Shown here in pieces: positions 49,900-63,357 of a stretch of 64,000 nucleotides of DNA. Position 1 is the stretch's first letter; each line of letters opens with the position of its first letter. The position numbers were made by a program, and so were the translations under genes. Below the pieces are notes generated by a model, which was given only the letters and a program-made list of their open reading frames with translations, searched no databases and was not told where the DNA came from. Source of the stretch: Viscum album (Eukaryota > Streptophyta > Magnoliopsida > Santalales > Viscaceae); the NCBI GenBank assembly GCA_963277665.1, contig OY728119.1:315538206-315602205 (forward strand). The letters are read 5' to 3'.

Positions 49900-51330
49900 A
49901 TATTTTTTTCTTAGCATTCATAATTTCGCATGATAATGACAACTACACTAACAACTAAAACAAAATAGAGGATGTTCCTACATGCACAATTTCTATACCA
50001 ACATTCATCAAAATATTTAATAAATCCAAATGTATTATAGTTAAGGATGCATTGTCATTATAACATAAAGAATTGGCTAATTGTTTTTATTTTCATGGAT
50101 GGAAATGAATCATGAAGTTTTAATTCTTAATAAATTATAGCCATCTTATCTTCCTCATATTAAATTATTTTTGAGTGAATGTACACTTAAAACTTTTATT
50201 ATTGGAATATATTTCAAAATTTAATCTATAAAAATTATGTCTCTATATTTTTAAAGAAAAAAAACATAGGTTCCAATTCAAGATCATGTGTATGGTAATT
50301 TAGCTCATGTTGTTTCAATTGATGTCAAGTATAAGTAATTACATGATCATTCTATGTTATAACATAACCAAGTCTTTTAAAATATGCTTCGCTATAGATA
50401 AAAAATCACTATTTTTCGATGGTAGGTCCAAAACATGAGCATTCACTAATCTTATTTTCAATTACTAGAAACATTCACCAAATTATTTCATCCAGATGAA
50501 TTTAACTCCTTTTAAAGTCATCTTAGTTAGAGTAAAAGTTGATAGTGTGACATTGTCAACAAACTGTTGGTAGTAACATGATACTACAAGAAAAATATAA
50601 ATATCTACGAAATTTATTGGTTTTTTTCACTCTTCAACCACTTTGGTTTTAGTAGGATGAATATTTATTCCTTCTTTATTTATAGTATGTCCAATGAAAG
50701 AAAACTGTTGAAACTAAAATCCACCTTTAAAAAAATTTCCATATAACTTTTTTTGTTTCTAGGTTTACAGAACAAAACAAAAAACTTTTCTCATGAACAT
50801 CATAACTTTTAAAATATATTAGGATATCATTAATAAACATAATCAAAAAATTATCTAGAAACTCATGAAAAACACTATTCATAAGGTCCATAAATATATA
50901 TGTAGCATTTTTAGACCCAAAAATCATAACCACAAACTCAAAATATCCATACCTAGTTAATAATACCATATTTAGAATTTTAACCCCCTTCACCTTCATC
51001 TGATGGTATCTGGTCCTTTGATCAATCTTTAAAAATCATTTACCTCCTCAGAGTTTTTCAAACAAGTCAATGATATTAGGTAGCAAATACTTATTCTTAA
51101 TAGTGATATTGTTCAAATCTCTATAATCAATGAAAAACCACATGGAACGCTGTTTTTTTACAAAAAAAATATGATCACCCCAATGTGAAATGATAGGGTG
51201 AATGAAACTTTTATCAAGAAAATCAAGTAACAACATTTTCAATTACAAATGTCATACTTGATCCATTTCATAATGAGGTTTTAATATTATCTTAGCATCC
51301 AGAATATGTCGATATGAAATTCAATATCCT
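49900..51330 (-). pseudogene. Reverse transcriptase-RNase H of chromovirus B
   Basis: Minus strand: LDFLDKSFIHPIISHWG and FFIDYRDLNNITIKNKYLLP (51242-51048) are textbook gypsy RT (LLDKGFIRPSxSPWG...CIDYRELNxVTIKNKYPLP). Next comes YFEFVVMIFGSKNATYIFMDLMN (50940-50870 region) and FLIMFINDILIYFKS near 50850-50805. This is the YIDDIL catalytic box with the first Asp changed to Asn. RNase H from about 50600 leftward is too decayed to read in detail. Two open stretches of 64 and 90 codons remain. Confidence 0.87.
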
Positions 51331-51599
51331 AGTAATTTATATCAATAAATTACATTGGAAAAACATCCAAATATATTTTTTCTATAAGAAAATCCCTAAT
51401 TTGAATAGAATGTTTATTCTTAACAATATTTTGAAGTCAAAATTCATTTCAATCTTTATCTATTACTCATCTTCTTGATTTTTTATCAAAGGTATAAATA
51501 CATTATTGTATGAAAAACAAAATTCACTCAAAAAACAACTTATTCATATCTATAATATATCATATTATGATAAAATGGAATCTAATTCATTCCCAGAAT

Positions 51600-51850
51600 A
51601 ACAGCAAACTCTATAAGGGGAAATAAAACAAGATTTTTAGGTAAAAATTTTTCATATAAATTAATAGAAAGATTCTTATAATTTTTATTTCCTTAATACA
51701 CCACCAAATTATTTTTACCAAAATATATAGCTTTATTTCTTGAGGTGAAATTTCTAATTTATCATCTAATTTATCATAAATGAATAAATGTGTATACCAG
51801 AAATCAAACAAGAAATTATCATACTATAAATAAACAATTAATGTACCTAA
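51600..51850 (-). pseudogene. Protease of chromovirus B
   Basis: Minus strand open stretch of 66 codons (51811-51611): FDFWYTHLFI at the start is the active-site motif FDSGATHSFI with Ser-Gly-Ala changed. KLEISPQEIKLY and VKIIWWCIKEIKII follow the pattern of chromoviral proteases. The changed Asp-Ser-Gly triad would abolish activity. Confidence 0.75.
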
Positions 51851-51959
51851 ATAAAAATTATTGGATGGTCCAAAATCTTCCAAAGTAGTCACAAATGATT
51901 TAGCCACACCTTTCTACTTGTAATCTTGATGAATTCCAAACTTTACTCCTATCATCATA

Positions 51960-53050
51960 AAAGTACTCGCATAATGACCCAATTTATTATAATTAAAACA
52001 TCTTACTCATAGATTTTAATTATTTTTATAATAATTTTATTTTCATTAATAATATGCATGACCAATCATTCCATATTATAAACACTTCCTATGATTTATA
52101 AGAATTTTTTAGGGTTCTTTTTACCAGACTTATCACAAGTTGTAAAGTTGATTTTTTTACCTTCATATTTATTCGATTTATTCTTCCCCATTCCCTTCCA
52201 CTTGGACTAATTTTTAAATTTATTGTCATAGAACACATCATAAGAAAACTATATTACTACCTTCATAATAAATCTAAAAATTTTATCATAACTTTTTAAT
52301 TCACAAGAATCCAATACCTTTGATATCTTGGCTTCAATACAGAGTAAAAATACTACTTTTACTATCATGACCATGGATATAATTTGGTTTTCACCCTTCC
52401 AATTGGGTAAATTTTTCTTCATTCATGGACACTACATATTTCTCCTTTTTTTAAATTAGAATAAGTTTTTTCTTATGTAGAATAGCATTAGGAAAATATT
52501 TCCCAAGGAAAATATTATTAAATTCATCACATTACTATGTTTAAATCTATTTTATTTCCATTGTATTCCTTAACATTAACCACAACTGATCTTCTTCACC
52601 TTCTAAATGATAAATATAGAGAATTACCTTTTGATTCTCTGAATAACCCATGACATAAAATATATTTTACAAAATATTTAATCCATCCGTCATCTATCAT
52701 CAGCTCTGAAGATCCAAAGAATGTAGGAGGATGTTGTTTCATGAAATTATCTACTATAAACACATTCCTCTATATTGAATACAGTTTCCCTATAACATGG
52801 ATTCCACCACAATTTATAGCTAACTTCAATAAATACATTATAGTAAAAACTTCTCAGTTCCAATTCCAACCACTCTAGTTTTCCAACTTTGAAGTGTATT
52901 GTCCTATTTTTGCATTCCTACTTCAATATACCTATTTCCTCCGTGAAACCCCGTTTTTGAATAGATATTATTTAGATGAAAAAAATGATAATCATCAAAT
53001 TCAATATCATGATAACCATAAATTATAATCTCTTAAGGGAACTTTCTTAC
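51960..53050 (-). pseudogene. Gag of chromovirus B with two decayed CCHC knuckles
   Basis: Minus strand: gag core IIFSLGNIFLMLFYIRKKL and KYVVSMNEEKFTQLEG near 52530-52390 (family FxxxFLxKYFPxxxxxKKxxEFxxLxQG...VxEYExxFxxL). Two knuckles follow in sequence. The first is C, two residues, stop or Y, GMIGHAYY near 52080-52050. The second is CFNYNKLGHYAST near 52000-51965. Both lost Cys ligands. The start of gag near 53050 is not determined. Confidence 0.72.
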
Positions 53051-53082
53051 ATTATCTTAACCTCTAAAATTACCTAAACCAT

Positions 53083-53094
53083 GATCTGATTCTA
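53083..53094 (-). other. Primer binding site of chromovirus B
   Basis: Plus strand GATCTGATTCTA equals the reverse complement of TGGTATCAGAGC at 9 of 12 bases, two bases from the LTR edge TATAAGGACTC. Confidence 0.72.
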
Positions 53095-53096
53095 TC

Positions 53097-56000
53097 TATA
53101 AGGACTCAATCCTTATTCAACCCATAATTTCATTTTTAAGAAATAATTAATTTTCTTTCATTCCTGATGATCTTTTCAGGTTTCAAGTTTCATATAATTT
53201 GGTCATAACTCTCAAATAAAACATATATTAAAAAGGAGACAAATACACTTAGTATAGATTTTTTCATAGTACAAAACTATTAAAATGAAACACTCTTTAT
53301 TTTAATGATAAATAATTATTATTTTTATATTGGATTCATCATTATTCAAACTCCTCATTAAACTCTATAAAATACATTTGAAAATGTGGGATGAGCACAA
53401 GAATCCCAGTAAGGTACATATAAAAAGGAACAATGTAACTTGTTAGTCCATTTTAAAACTGTGATATCATATAAGAAAGTTTTCCTTTAACTTAATAAAA
53501 GTTGATCCTAAATAATCATATACTTTCCCATGAAATATATTTTACTTCCCATAGTTTTTCATAAAATACATTATAAGAAAACATAGAGTAAAACAATCAT
53601 AAACATGATTGTTTCTTGTAAAAAATGAGAACCCATTAAAATAATTTTCTTAAAAATTATATATTTTTACCCTTAAAGGGAATAATTGTTATTTTAAAAA
53701 AATATCATTAGATTACCTTATGAAATCAAAATATATCCATGAAAACTCATTATAAATCATATAAAAATCATTTTTGTTCTTTTTAACATCGAATTAATAT
53801 AACCCTTACAATAACCCTTATAAGAACCCTTACAAATGTAATAACCTACTTGGCTAATTCCAACATAATTCTATGGAGAACACAATCATTATCCAATGAT
53901 TTAGAGAGATATATAAGTATCATCCATCATCATAATCAATATAAAAGCACCATAACATAAATTAAACACATAAAATCTTTCATATATATTATCAAACTCA
54001 TAAAAACATTCTTTTTAACCTATAAGTAAAAAAAATTTGGATATTAATATATCCATTTCCTTTAAAACCCATTTTAAAAACTAAAATGCCCATAAAAAGG
54101 GAATGATGGTTTTTCATTGAAGAAAAAAATGTAATATTTTAATTTAATCCAAGAATCAAATAATGTGTGTGTTGGTGGTAAAATCCATTTACATCATTCA
54201 TGATAAAATATAATTTCCTTTTTCCTTTTGTAAAGAAAGTAAAAATGTTCTGTATAAAATATTTAAAAAGATTCCTTTTAAAAAAAGTAGAAAGAAATTA
54301 CAACTAGTCATAAAATTTAATTTATAACTTATTTGTGTCAATATAAATAATTAAATAAAGTAATTTATAGAATATATACATGGAAAAAAAATATTTTGAA
54401 AATAAATGTTTCAAACATTTAAAACAACATTTTAAGGTAAAGTGTCCTTACCTCGAGACAGACTTGTCATGTACATTCCTTATCTTATAGAATAATAAAA
54501 ATGTGTTCATTATTTAATTTAATAATAACCTATTTAATATTTATTATTTCTTTTATTTCACTCATATCAATGTTATATTTAATTACTTAATCGATTAAGT
54601 TCACGTCAGACATTTTGAGAATATTCGTCTTATAAGTTGGAAATGGATTGGGTGGATTTAATATGGTAAAATGGATCATGATTTTATCATTTAATAAATA
54701 TTCATAATTTTATAATTATAATTTATATACATTATTTATACTTTTATAACCAACAATTTTAAATAAATTATGTTATAACATAGAGACTGTAGTCTATATG
54801 TATGCATGAGCAACATTCCAATTTTTCTAATAACATGAGGGAAAGAAGAGAATTTAAATTTTATCAATAAATAAAAATAATTATATCATAAATATCATAT
54901 TATTTCATTAAATACACCAATATATACAATCTATGTGAGGAATTAATGAAAAATAAAATATAGTGGTTTGTGAGGTGGTTGTCTGCACGTACACATGATC
55001 AACATTTTTATTTTTCATTGGATGGTAAATAAAAATTAAAATATTTATTTACCATTATAGAATAAAATTTATGTCATATATATCATATTATTTTATTTTC
55101 ATACATCGTTATATCCAATTATAAGGGTTGGTAATGAAAAATTAAATACATCATCTCATGAGGCAGTAGTTTGTACATACGCATGAATGATATTTTTATT
55201 TTTCTATAGACGGTTAAGTAGATGAAAAGGTTTATAACATAAAAATAATAAAATTTTAGTGTATGGTTGAAATTTATATTATTATATGACAATGATTAAA
55301 AGATATTTGATAGAGTTAAAAGAAGAAATAAAAAAGAAAACACTTGGTTCGAAACTATACCTCTTCTTTAGAAAACCTTCTTTGGGTTTATGCATAAAGC
55401 CTTCCTCGGATGGTATCCTAAAAACTTATGGCTGAAAATAAGTGGATATGGATGTTAGGAAGTTATTTTCTTATGTTTTATCAGAGATAATAGGCACTTT
55501 AGGTGTTTATAAAAGAGGATAGGGGTGTCCTTTTATAATTGTGGGAGAGGACACACTTGGAATTTTTCAAAATATTGAAATATATCAATGTTTTACTCAA
55601 TTAAAATGGCTCCAAAAAGACACTCATTCAGATAAATGAAGTTATAGGGTCAAAATATGACCATAAATAGAATTTAGAAATTGTTTTCCATTTTAACCCT
55701 TACTATATCAGTTTTAACCCTTTTAAACTGTTTTAACTCTTACCATGGTAACTTCCTTTTTTACCAAAGTTAATATTCATAATGACCAAAAATAAATGTG
55801 GAATTATTACAAAATTTTTACATTATGATTGAAAATTTATATTTAATTTTATTAAATTCAATTTCTATAACTGGTAGAAATTAATTTAAAAAAAACCGCC
55901 AAACCACAATAAACCAAAATAAATACCTTTTATGTATAAAAACTTTTTTATAAAAAAATTAAAGTGTAATATATATTCAAATGGAATTTATTTGAATATG

Positions 56001-56412
56001 ATTAACCAAAATTATCTAATTAAATTTTAAATCAATTCCAAAACAAAATTGGAGTGTGAAAATACTTTAAAAAAATATGGCTTTGTTAGAAAATATGTAC
56101 TTTCTACTATTCATCAAAAATCAATTTCTTAATAAAATTGTAAAAAAAATTACTCTAAGAAAATTTTGAATTTATTATGTAAAAAATTAAGTTAATTTTT
56201 TATAATTAATTTTATAAAATTTTGAAATCGGTCTTTTAAATAAAACCATATCATACATGTAGAGATATTTAGTATGCATAAAAGGTTTTCCTTTTTGATT
56301 GAAAATTTACATAATATTATTATTGTGAATATAACTATATAAAATTTAATTCATTAATATTTATAACAAATGAAATTCATATATTATAAATATTATATTG
56401 GTTTTTATACTA
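53097..56412 (-). repeat. 5' LTR of chromovirus B
   Basis: Uninterrupted counterpart of 43913-48486. Starts TATAAGGACTCAATCC (TG changed to TA). The right edge, near GTTTTTATACTAAG, is placed by alignment with 48486 and by resumption of copia B leader text, and is good to about 20 bases. Confidence 0.82.
54745..55310. repeat. Three ~188-bp tandem repeats in the right chromovirus-B LTR
   Basis: Core variants start at 54791, 54980 and 55168 (periods 189 and 188), in the same place and number as in the left LTR. The triplication therefore predates the insertion. Confidence 0.85.
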
Positions 56413-58860
56413 AGTTAAATTTCTAGATGACATAGTTACACAACATGTAATTGAAAATTACACGATGTGTAATGAGGTTCATCGCATCTGGACAATCCAA
56501 AAGATACATGGCTCACCACACAGAAATAATCACATGGAGTAATTAATACACCTCATATTGGCTGATCAAAATGGAACATGTATTTAGAGGTTACACTCCG
56601 TGTGATCCAATTACACGCCATTAAATCCTACATGATTCTCCCAAATATTTTCATATAAATCATTTAGTCAATGTAAAAATAAAAACTTTCATAAAGACTT
56701 AAATTTATTCAACCCATAACTAATGAGATTAAATTTTATCTCTCTCATGTAATAATCATGTAAATCATTAATTCTCATATGGTTTACATTCCTATCTACC
56801 ATAGTGTGTGTTTTGAAGATGTGGAAAGTGATATACATGGTGTGTATCTTGCTAATATATACAGTTTAATCACACATTAATCAAAAAAATTAAATTTTGT
56901 AAACAAATATTTAATTGTAGAATTATAACCAAACATTATAGATATAAGATAATGTGCTACTATGTAACATTACTTTAAGAGTTTCTAAATGATAAATTAT
57001 TTTTGAATAATTTATTCACCATAATGGTGATTTTATTTACTACAAAAATTTAAAGCAGTACACATCACGTGGGTTGATGCATGTCAAGTTTTAATAAATG
57101 TCACATTTATTATGTGATATTATGAGATATTTAATTTCACACAACCTAACCACACAACTTTCTATATATTCAGACATTCCATGTGAGTATTTAATACATG
57201 ACTACAATGGTGAAGTTGGATATATGTTGTGTTACCTCCAAATACCCATTGTGTACTTATTTGATTTTAAATAAAAATAATTTGTATAAATTAAAATTAA
57301 GGAATTTTCATTATTTTTTAGACAAGATAAAATTAAATAATTTTTTAATTTATTAATCAATATGATAATTAGTTGAATTATTTTGAGGTTATTTCATCTT
57401 AATAATAGAACAAATTAAAGAGAATGCTAGTTAATGTAAAAATATGTATATGTTGTATATGTGGATGATCATGATATTTGACCAACCAATTTATGTACTT
57501 GGTTTATTTTAATTTAATTTTTATTGCATGTGTTTTTTGATAATTAATTTATCAAATTAAAATGATGGAATGAGATTCAACCCCTCCTCTATTATGTAAG
57601 GGCATGCGTGCCTATGGTTTCTTTTATGTAAAACCACATAACCAATCCGTCGGTTCCCCTCACCTACATCTATGTAAAATATTGTGTGGTGGATGGATCT
57701 TTAAAGAGATTAGATGTAGTTTGAGTTCAGATCCAAGGTGAAACCAACCATTGAGTTACATTGGATTATATGTATAATTTTTCAACTATAACCAAGTTAT
57801 AGTTTAAGAAAATTTCTCTAAGTCAAGGGTTAGTTTATAACCTACTAGATAAACTAATCATTAAATAATATTATTAACATGACACATTTGTTATTTTATT
57901 TCTATCAGTTGCATGATTAGTTATTTATGATGAATTATCACTATCACATAATAAATGAATTAACAAGCATGCATGATGAATTTTAAAAAATGGATTATGT
58001 GTAAAGATTATTTATACAAGATTTGTTACTTAAGTAAAATCCACATAATATTAACATGAATGTAATAATAAAAAATGGGTATTTTACAAATAAAGATAAT
58101 AAATCCCTCAAATTAAAATATTATGTTAGAAAATCCTTCCATTACATGAATAAAAATGAAACCATTTAACTAAGTGCTTTCATGGATAAATTCTGGATAA
58201 TTACTTTAATCGGTGATTTCATATAAGGTTTTTTGGTTAAACATAACTAAATTGGAATTATGTTTAATCGAAAAATTCTGCCCAATACCATTTTGGAGGA
58301 AAATGTTAAAAAAATCCAAGTCCATGATTTCAGAATTAGGGATTCAACCCAAAAAATTAAGGACATGCAAGTTAACGTAGTAAGAAATTTGTAGATGCCT
58401 AAATGTTTTGGAGTTATTTTCATGTAATAAGTTTTTTATTATGAGAAGGAGTGGATAGATCCTTATCACTAGAATACCCATGTGATATTAAATATTGAAA
58501 CCAACGGAGAGAGCTATTGGATTTTGAAAAAAGAGTTGGTGGTTAATAAATTAAATTAAATTTATTATGGCATATATTTTGGAAATAAATATAAAAATTT
58601 AAAAATATGTTTTTATTTAATTTAGACTATGGTAAGGTAAATCATCATAACATATCAATATTTTAGAAAAAAGATCATTCCCTGAGTGACATGTAATTTC
58701 AAGGGCAGTGCGATTGTTTCGTATGATAAACTACTATAGTAAACTTTATAATATGTGTTGTATTTCCCTATACTTATTCAACCACATGATGTACAATGTA
58801 AAGGTGATAAGATTTCCTATAAGGGATAAATGGGAATGCTTTACATGTCTGTTTCATTGG
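56413..58860 (+). other. Leader of copia B after the chromovirus
   Basis: Can be followed against 13300-15560 of copia A, for example around 57590-57630 and 58430-58500. It holds several copies of the TTACACnnnnTGTGTA-type motif (56434, 56458, 56591, 56832, 57222). No protein motif. The 63-codon open frame at 58708 looks like chance. Confidence 0.65.
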
Positions 58861-58869
58861 AATATCAGT

Positions 58870-59200
58870 TGTGTCTATAGAACTGAAAATGTATCATAAG
58901 GACGTGGATGTCTATGCTAGGAAATTTTCTCTCATGTCTATTGAGAAGTAGAAAGAGAGGATTTCGATTAATGAGATTATTTCAACACTATAATAGTGTA
59001 AATTGGAATATGGTACTTATTTTTTGATATTGTGTTAAATATACTAAGTATATTGATCAGTTAAAAAAGTTGGGGCTTTCATATAGATAAGAAATTGTCT
59101 ATTAATATTAATTTATCATTATTATATTCTAGGGTCTCTATATTCATATTGTATTATGATAACAACACTATGGATCAATATCATGAGAATATTTTTTAGA
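58870..59200 (+). pseudogene. copia B gag fragment
   Basis: HKDVDVYARKFSLMSIEK near 58889-58945, a stop, then ERISINEIISTL, matches EDMDAYKMRSHHEDLY and ERYEISNAFF of copia A gag. Next KYIDQLKKLGL near 59045-59080 and, in another frame, DKKLSININLSLLYSRV near 59085-59135, match GYIEYLGGLGI and the following residues. It is shorter and more decayed than copia A gag, with no knuckle seen. Confidence 0.7.
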
Positions 59201-59532
59201 GATTCCCATAGTTTATAAGAGTTTTAGAAAACATGGTTCAACAACCCTTATGGTGAAAAACATAAAAGAAAAGTTTAAAAATCCCATGGATATTTTTTAT
59301 AAATGGTAACATTATAACATCTTTTAATGAGACAAAATGTTTAGAGGTAGTGTGATAACTAGGATCAGGTTTTATTTTCATGTATATAGTAAGTTCATCT
59401 CAAAAGAAACTATAATAAATTGATGAAAGTGATTAGTTGCATCTACTTCAGGAATATAGTCATAATATTATGTAATTTTTTTTTCCGTATTTTTGGGTAT
59501 TTAATGAATTTTTATTTTAATAAATGAACCAA

Positions 59533-59758
59533 TTAAGTAAGTTTTGTTCTCCCAGTGGATAATAAAGATGATTCCAATTTTAAAAATGGGAACTACATAA
59601 AGACATAAAAATAAGTAAGGTGTGTTTCTCATAGTGTATAAGAAAGGGTGATTCCTATGTCAGTAGGGAGAAACTCCAGACGTCATAAGTAAGGTATTTT
59701 TATATAGTGGTTATGAAAGGATGATTCATATGTTAATAATGAGAAACATATGACTACT
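59533..59758. repeat. Three ~75-bp tandem repeats
   Basis: Units begin near 59533, 59611 and 59685 with AAGTAAG(G/T)T. They share GTGGATAATAAAGATGATTCC-like text (TAGTGTATAAGAAAGGGTGATTCC, TAGTGGTTATGAAAGGATGATTC) and a GAGAAAC or similar end. Units are clearly diverged. They lie after copia B gag and have no counterpart noticed in copia A. Confidence 0.75.
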
Positions 59759-59759
59759 T

Positions 59760-62297
59760 ATTTCCCATTAGATTTATTCTAGTTGAATTAGTTTTGTGTT
59801 AATTGTTTCTAAACATTTATCTCAGTGTTATTCTGAACATATTGAGGTACTATTTCTTTTAAAATTAATATTCTCATGGTAAAATATACATAATCAATAG
59901 TTAAATAAAAATTGAATCATAAATATCAAAACGAATTCAATAAATAATGATTATAATTATCAGACTCAAGCCTGGTTCTTTAATGGTATCTCTTATTTAG
60001 ATAAAATTATAAGTTGTGATGTATATACCTAGTATGATGTTTTTAATCTTAGGAGATAAACTATTAGGTACATGACATTCTTATGTTTTATACTTAGAAA
60101 CATTTAGATATAAATGTAGGACCCAAATATTCTAAAATTTATTTAGATACATAGCAGGAAAAATTCCAAATTGAAGCTAGATGTAAAATCATATACTTCA
60201 TTAAATTCCTTTAATAAATTTTAGGAATTATAAATGAAATGATGAATTCAAGTGGTAAAAGATATAGTACTGTCTTGGCTTGTATATCGAATAATATATT
60301 AATCATGTATTCATTGATCACTAAATATAGAGTTTAGATTTAACTAAAATCACATTACCTTATTCACATCATAGAGATGGTGATAATACAAGGTAGTTTT
60401 ATGAAGAGTCTTATAAATATTTCAAGACTTTTATAATAATTTTTCATTTATTCTTTGAATATGTAAACATAATAATTAACCCTATGAAAACTATATTCAC
60501 TAAGGGGTATCATATAATGTTATGATATGAAGGAAATACATTTTGTCACATCTATAGGTATTTTTTATGGGGTTCATTAATAAAACTAGTAGTAGATTTA
60601 AATGTACATCATGAAAACACAAGGTGCTTCTAAATTAAGGATCCTAATACTAATAAGGATATTAAAATAATAAATATAGAAAAGGTATTAATCATACGAA
60701 TTTTATTTCTATGGATTAAGTATATATCTTTTGATATAGTGGGAGAAATCAAAATTTTAGCTGAATCTTCACTCCAAATGCACAAGTTAGCATAAGAACA
60801 TTAAACACCACAAGTGTTGGTGGGGGAATTATTCCATAGGCACATACAGTATAGGATGGTTAAAATTTTAGTATTGGTTTTATATTCCCTATAATGAGAG
60901 ATTTTATAAGAATAATATATCCTATATTGAAATAAAAGTTATAGATAACTATGATTTAAAATTTATTATGAATTTGAAGAAGGATTCCATGTACCAGAAT
61001 TCATTCTATATTCTGGTTTTTAATGTGAAGTTTTTGTTAGGTATTTAACAAAAAAAATACATTTATGGTACAATTAAGGTACCAATAAGGCTTTACTATT
61101 TACACCAATCCATCCGGATTAAATCCATTTTAATTATACTTTTTATAACTATAATGACCATTATAATAATCATCAAATGTCAAGGCCACATCCCTTGGAG
61201 GTAACCTTATGGAATATGTTTATATGACATGATTGGAAAGGTAGGATTAATAAAATAAACCCAATATGCATTTCTTATTTCAAGGATATATTTATGAGTT
61301 TAAAATATGTATAATGATCATAGTTTATTAATTTGAAATTATATGTTTTCATGTTTCAAAAATATGTTTCTCGGAGTGCTACAGTTTTACAAAAATACAT
61401 ATGGAAAAATGCATTCTTAGTCTTATAGCTATATAAGACTAAATATTTCACCAATAATGACTTAAGTTCGAACCCAACTTCTAGGAAACAAGATAAAATA
61501 GATTAGAACTAGGGGTTTCTTAATCCAAGTCATATTAAACATTTGAAATGGTATGAAATAATAAAATATGGAATAATACACATGACTTATTTTCAATGTC
61601 ATGTGGTATTCATGGGATTTTTAAACTATATATTCTTAAGTGTACCTTGGAAATTTATCTCACATTCCATGACATGTAAATAGTTTTGATATTGGTTGTA
61701 AATAAATAATAGATTTCATATATCAAATGATATTAGGAGGACTGCATTGCCTAGTAGTTAAAACATTCCTATAGTGCTTGTGGAAAAAAAATTGGATTAT
61801 TTCTTGGTAATTAGATAAATTGGGATACTAGTTTTCATGGAATGTAAAATTAGTATTCTACATATTAGTTTGATCTATTATTGTGGTTAGGTTAAGATAA
61901 TATGAAAAGTGTAAACCATATTATATTATGTTGTTTTTGTTTCTATATTAGACCAAGTGTGATTTAGATTCTAATGCAGATTAAGAAGCATGTTGATCAT
62001 AATTTTGTTTCCAGATTTTGGATTTGTAACCAAAAAGTAAAAAAATAAATAACAACACAATAAATATTAAGTATGATTTTATCCAAGATGTTAAGGATAT
62101 CAAAGGAAAAAATATATATACTTGATGATATTATCTCATGAGGGATTTTCTCAAATAGAAGAGGTTGTAGTAAATAAAATGACCATAGGTAGTGTGGTGG
62201 GATCAACAGTTATATCCATATCTCAAAAGAAGCATATTTATCATGTAAAGATAATCGGTTATGTTTTTATCAACTAGATCTAGTGAATATTGGATAT
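59760..62297. other. Unresolved pol region of copia B
   Basis: By position this should hold protease to RNase H, but no convincing motif could be read in any frame, unlike in copia A. It may be heavily decayed or hold other insertions. A tract AGTGAATATTGGATA before 62298 fits a decayed copia polypurine tract. Confidence 0.45.
61425..61500 (+). promoter_or_regulatory. Candidate SINE head (Pol III boxes)
   Basis: A perfect B box AGTTCGAACCC lies near 61468-61478, about 30 bases after TAGCTATATAAGA, a possible A box with a gap. No A tail or flanking repeat was found. A second A-box-like text TGCCTAGTAGTTAAAACA lies near 61749. Both are weak. Confidence 0.3.
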
Positions 62298-62561
62298 TGT
62301 TGAAGTCGGTTCCCTAGAACCAACTACTATACGGTTTCCATAATATTCATAGTGATGAATATTAATTTATAACGTATCAAATGATGATTATTCTTTTATG
62401 TGGTAATTTATAAAGGGTCTATGTCTTGGTGAAAGGTCATAGTTGTTTCATTATATGATGATAACCTATAGGTTTCATGAAAATATTCTTAAATACATGT
62501 TCTATTGTTGGATGATATTTTTTGATGGGACATAAATGATATAGGATATCAGTGGCAGGGG

Positions 62562-63357
62562 CTCAAATTGATCGTATTTTCATTGATGTTGTGGACGAAC
62601 TACTTGATATTATTTGGTATCAAATAAATGCTATCATTCACAATAATAACACTTTCAATCTTCATGCAGCTCAAATAAAGATATGCATCATGACCAAGGA
62701 AGTCAGGATTATGCAAATAGGTACCAGACACAATTCTATCAAGGATCTTTTCAGCCTTCATCAGATCATGATAAAAGGAGGATACAACTAACCAGAATGA
62801 TTATTAGAGGTATTCTGGAATCCCCCAACCTAGATGGTTCAAAATAAATTTGGATGGTGCCTTGAAGGGAAACCCAAGTCCAGCAGGATATGGTATTGTG
62901 TGTAGAAATCAAAATGGTAATATTCATGGATTTTGTTATGGTATGTATGGTTTTTCATCCTCCCTTGAATAAAAGATATAAAACATCACTATTTACCTTG
63001 GTATCATCAAAAAATGGGTAGAATTGTGTTTGGATCAAAAATGACTCAGCTACTATTGTTTAGTCCCTTCGACATTGAGTGGTTCATCTTGCGTGGACAC
63101 TCACTGCTAGACGGATCGTCTACCTCAAACAATTTTCAGAGCTTAATCATATAATCACTCATTCTTATCGAGAGGAAAACAAGGTGTCTGATGTTATTGC
63201 AAATAAAGGAGTTGAAAATGAAAATATGTGGATGGAGAACCTCCCAACTGATCTCATCCTGTTACATGAAAAAGATTGTAATAAATTCCATTCCTTTAGA
63301 CTTTTGAAATTTTCTTTATTATCATTATATATTTTAGTGCTTTGGTATTTTGATTAA
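62562..63357 (+). pseudogene. LINE ORF2 C-terminus with RNase H
   Basis: Linker: HAAQIKICIMTKEVRIMQIG near 62663-62722 fits the region before RNase H in plant LINEs. RNase H: WFKINLDGALKGNPSPAGYG near 62838-62897 (family WxKxNTDGAxKGNPGPAGxG, catalytic Asp kept). The end reads ITHSYREENKVSDVIANKGV near 63152-63211 (family ISHIYREGNxxADxLAN). One stop and at least one frame change separate the parts. Ends TAA at 63357. Confidence 0.83.

Larger units (their letters stand above)
43913..56412 (-). mobile_element. Minus-strand Ty3/gypsy chromovirus B with chromodomain
   Basis: Two ~3.3 kb LTRs (left 43913-48486 counting a nested solo LTR, right 53097-56412) enclose gag, protease, RT, integrase and chromodomain read from right to left. 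The primer site lies next to the right LTR and the polypurine tract next to the left. The chromodomain places it among plant chromoviruses of the Tekay/Del sort. The host is the leader of copia B. The target duplication could not be read clearly. Confidence 0.85.

Noticed and set aside
245..63357. The many open frames of 60-140 codons on both strands as host genes
   Set aside because: They are short, mostly overlap retroelement domains or lie in AT-rich noncoding DNA, and none has intron, promoter or family evidence of a cellular gene.
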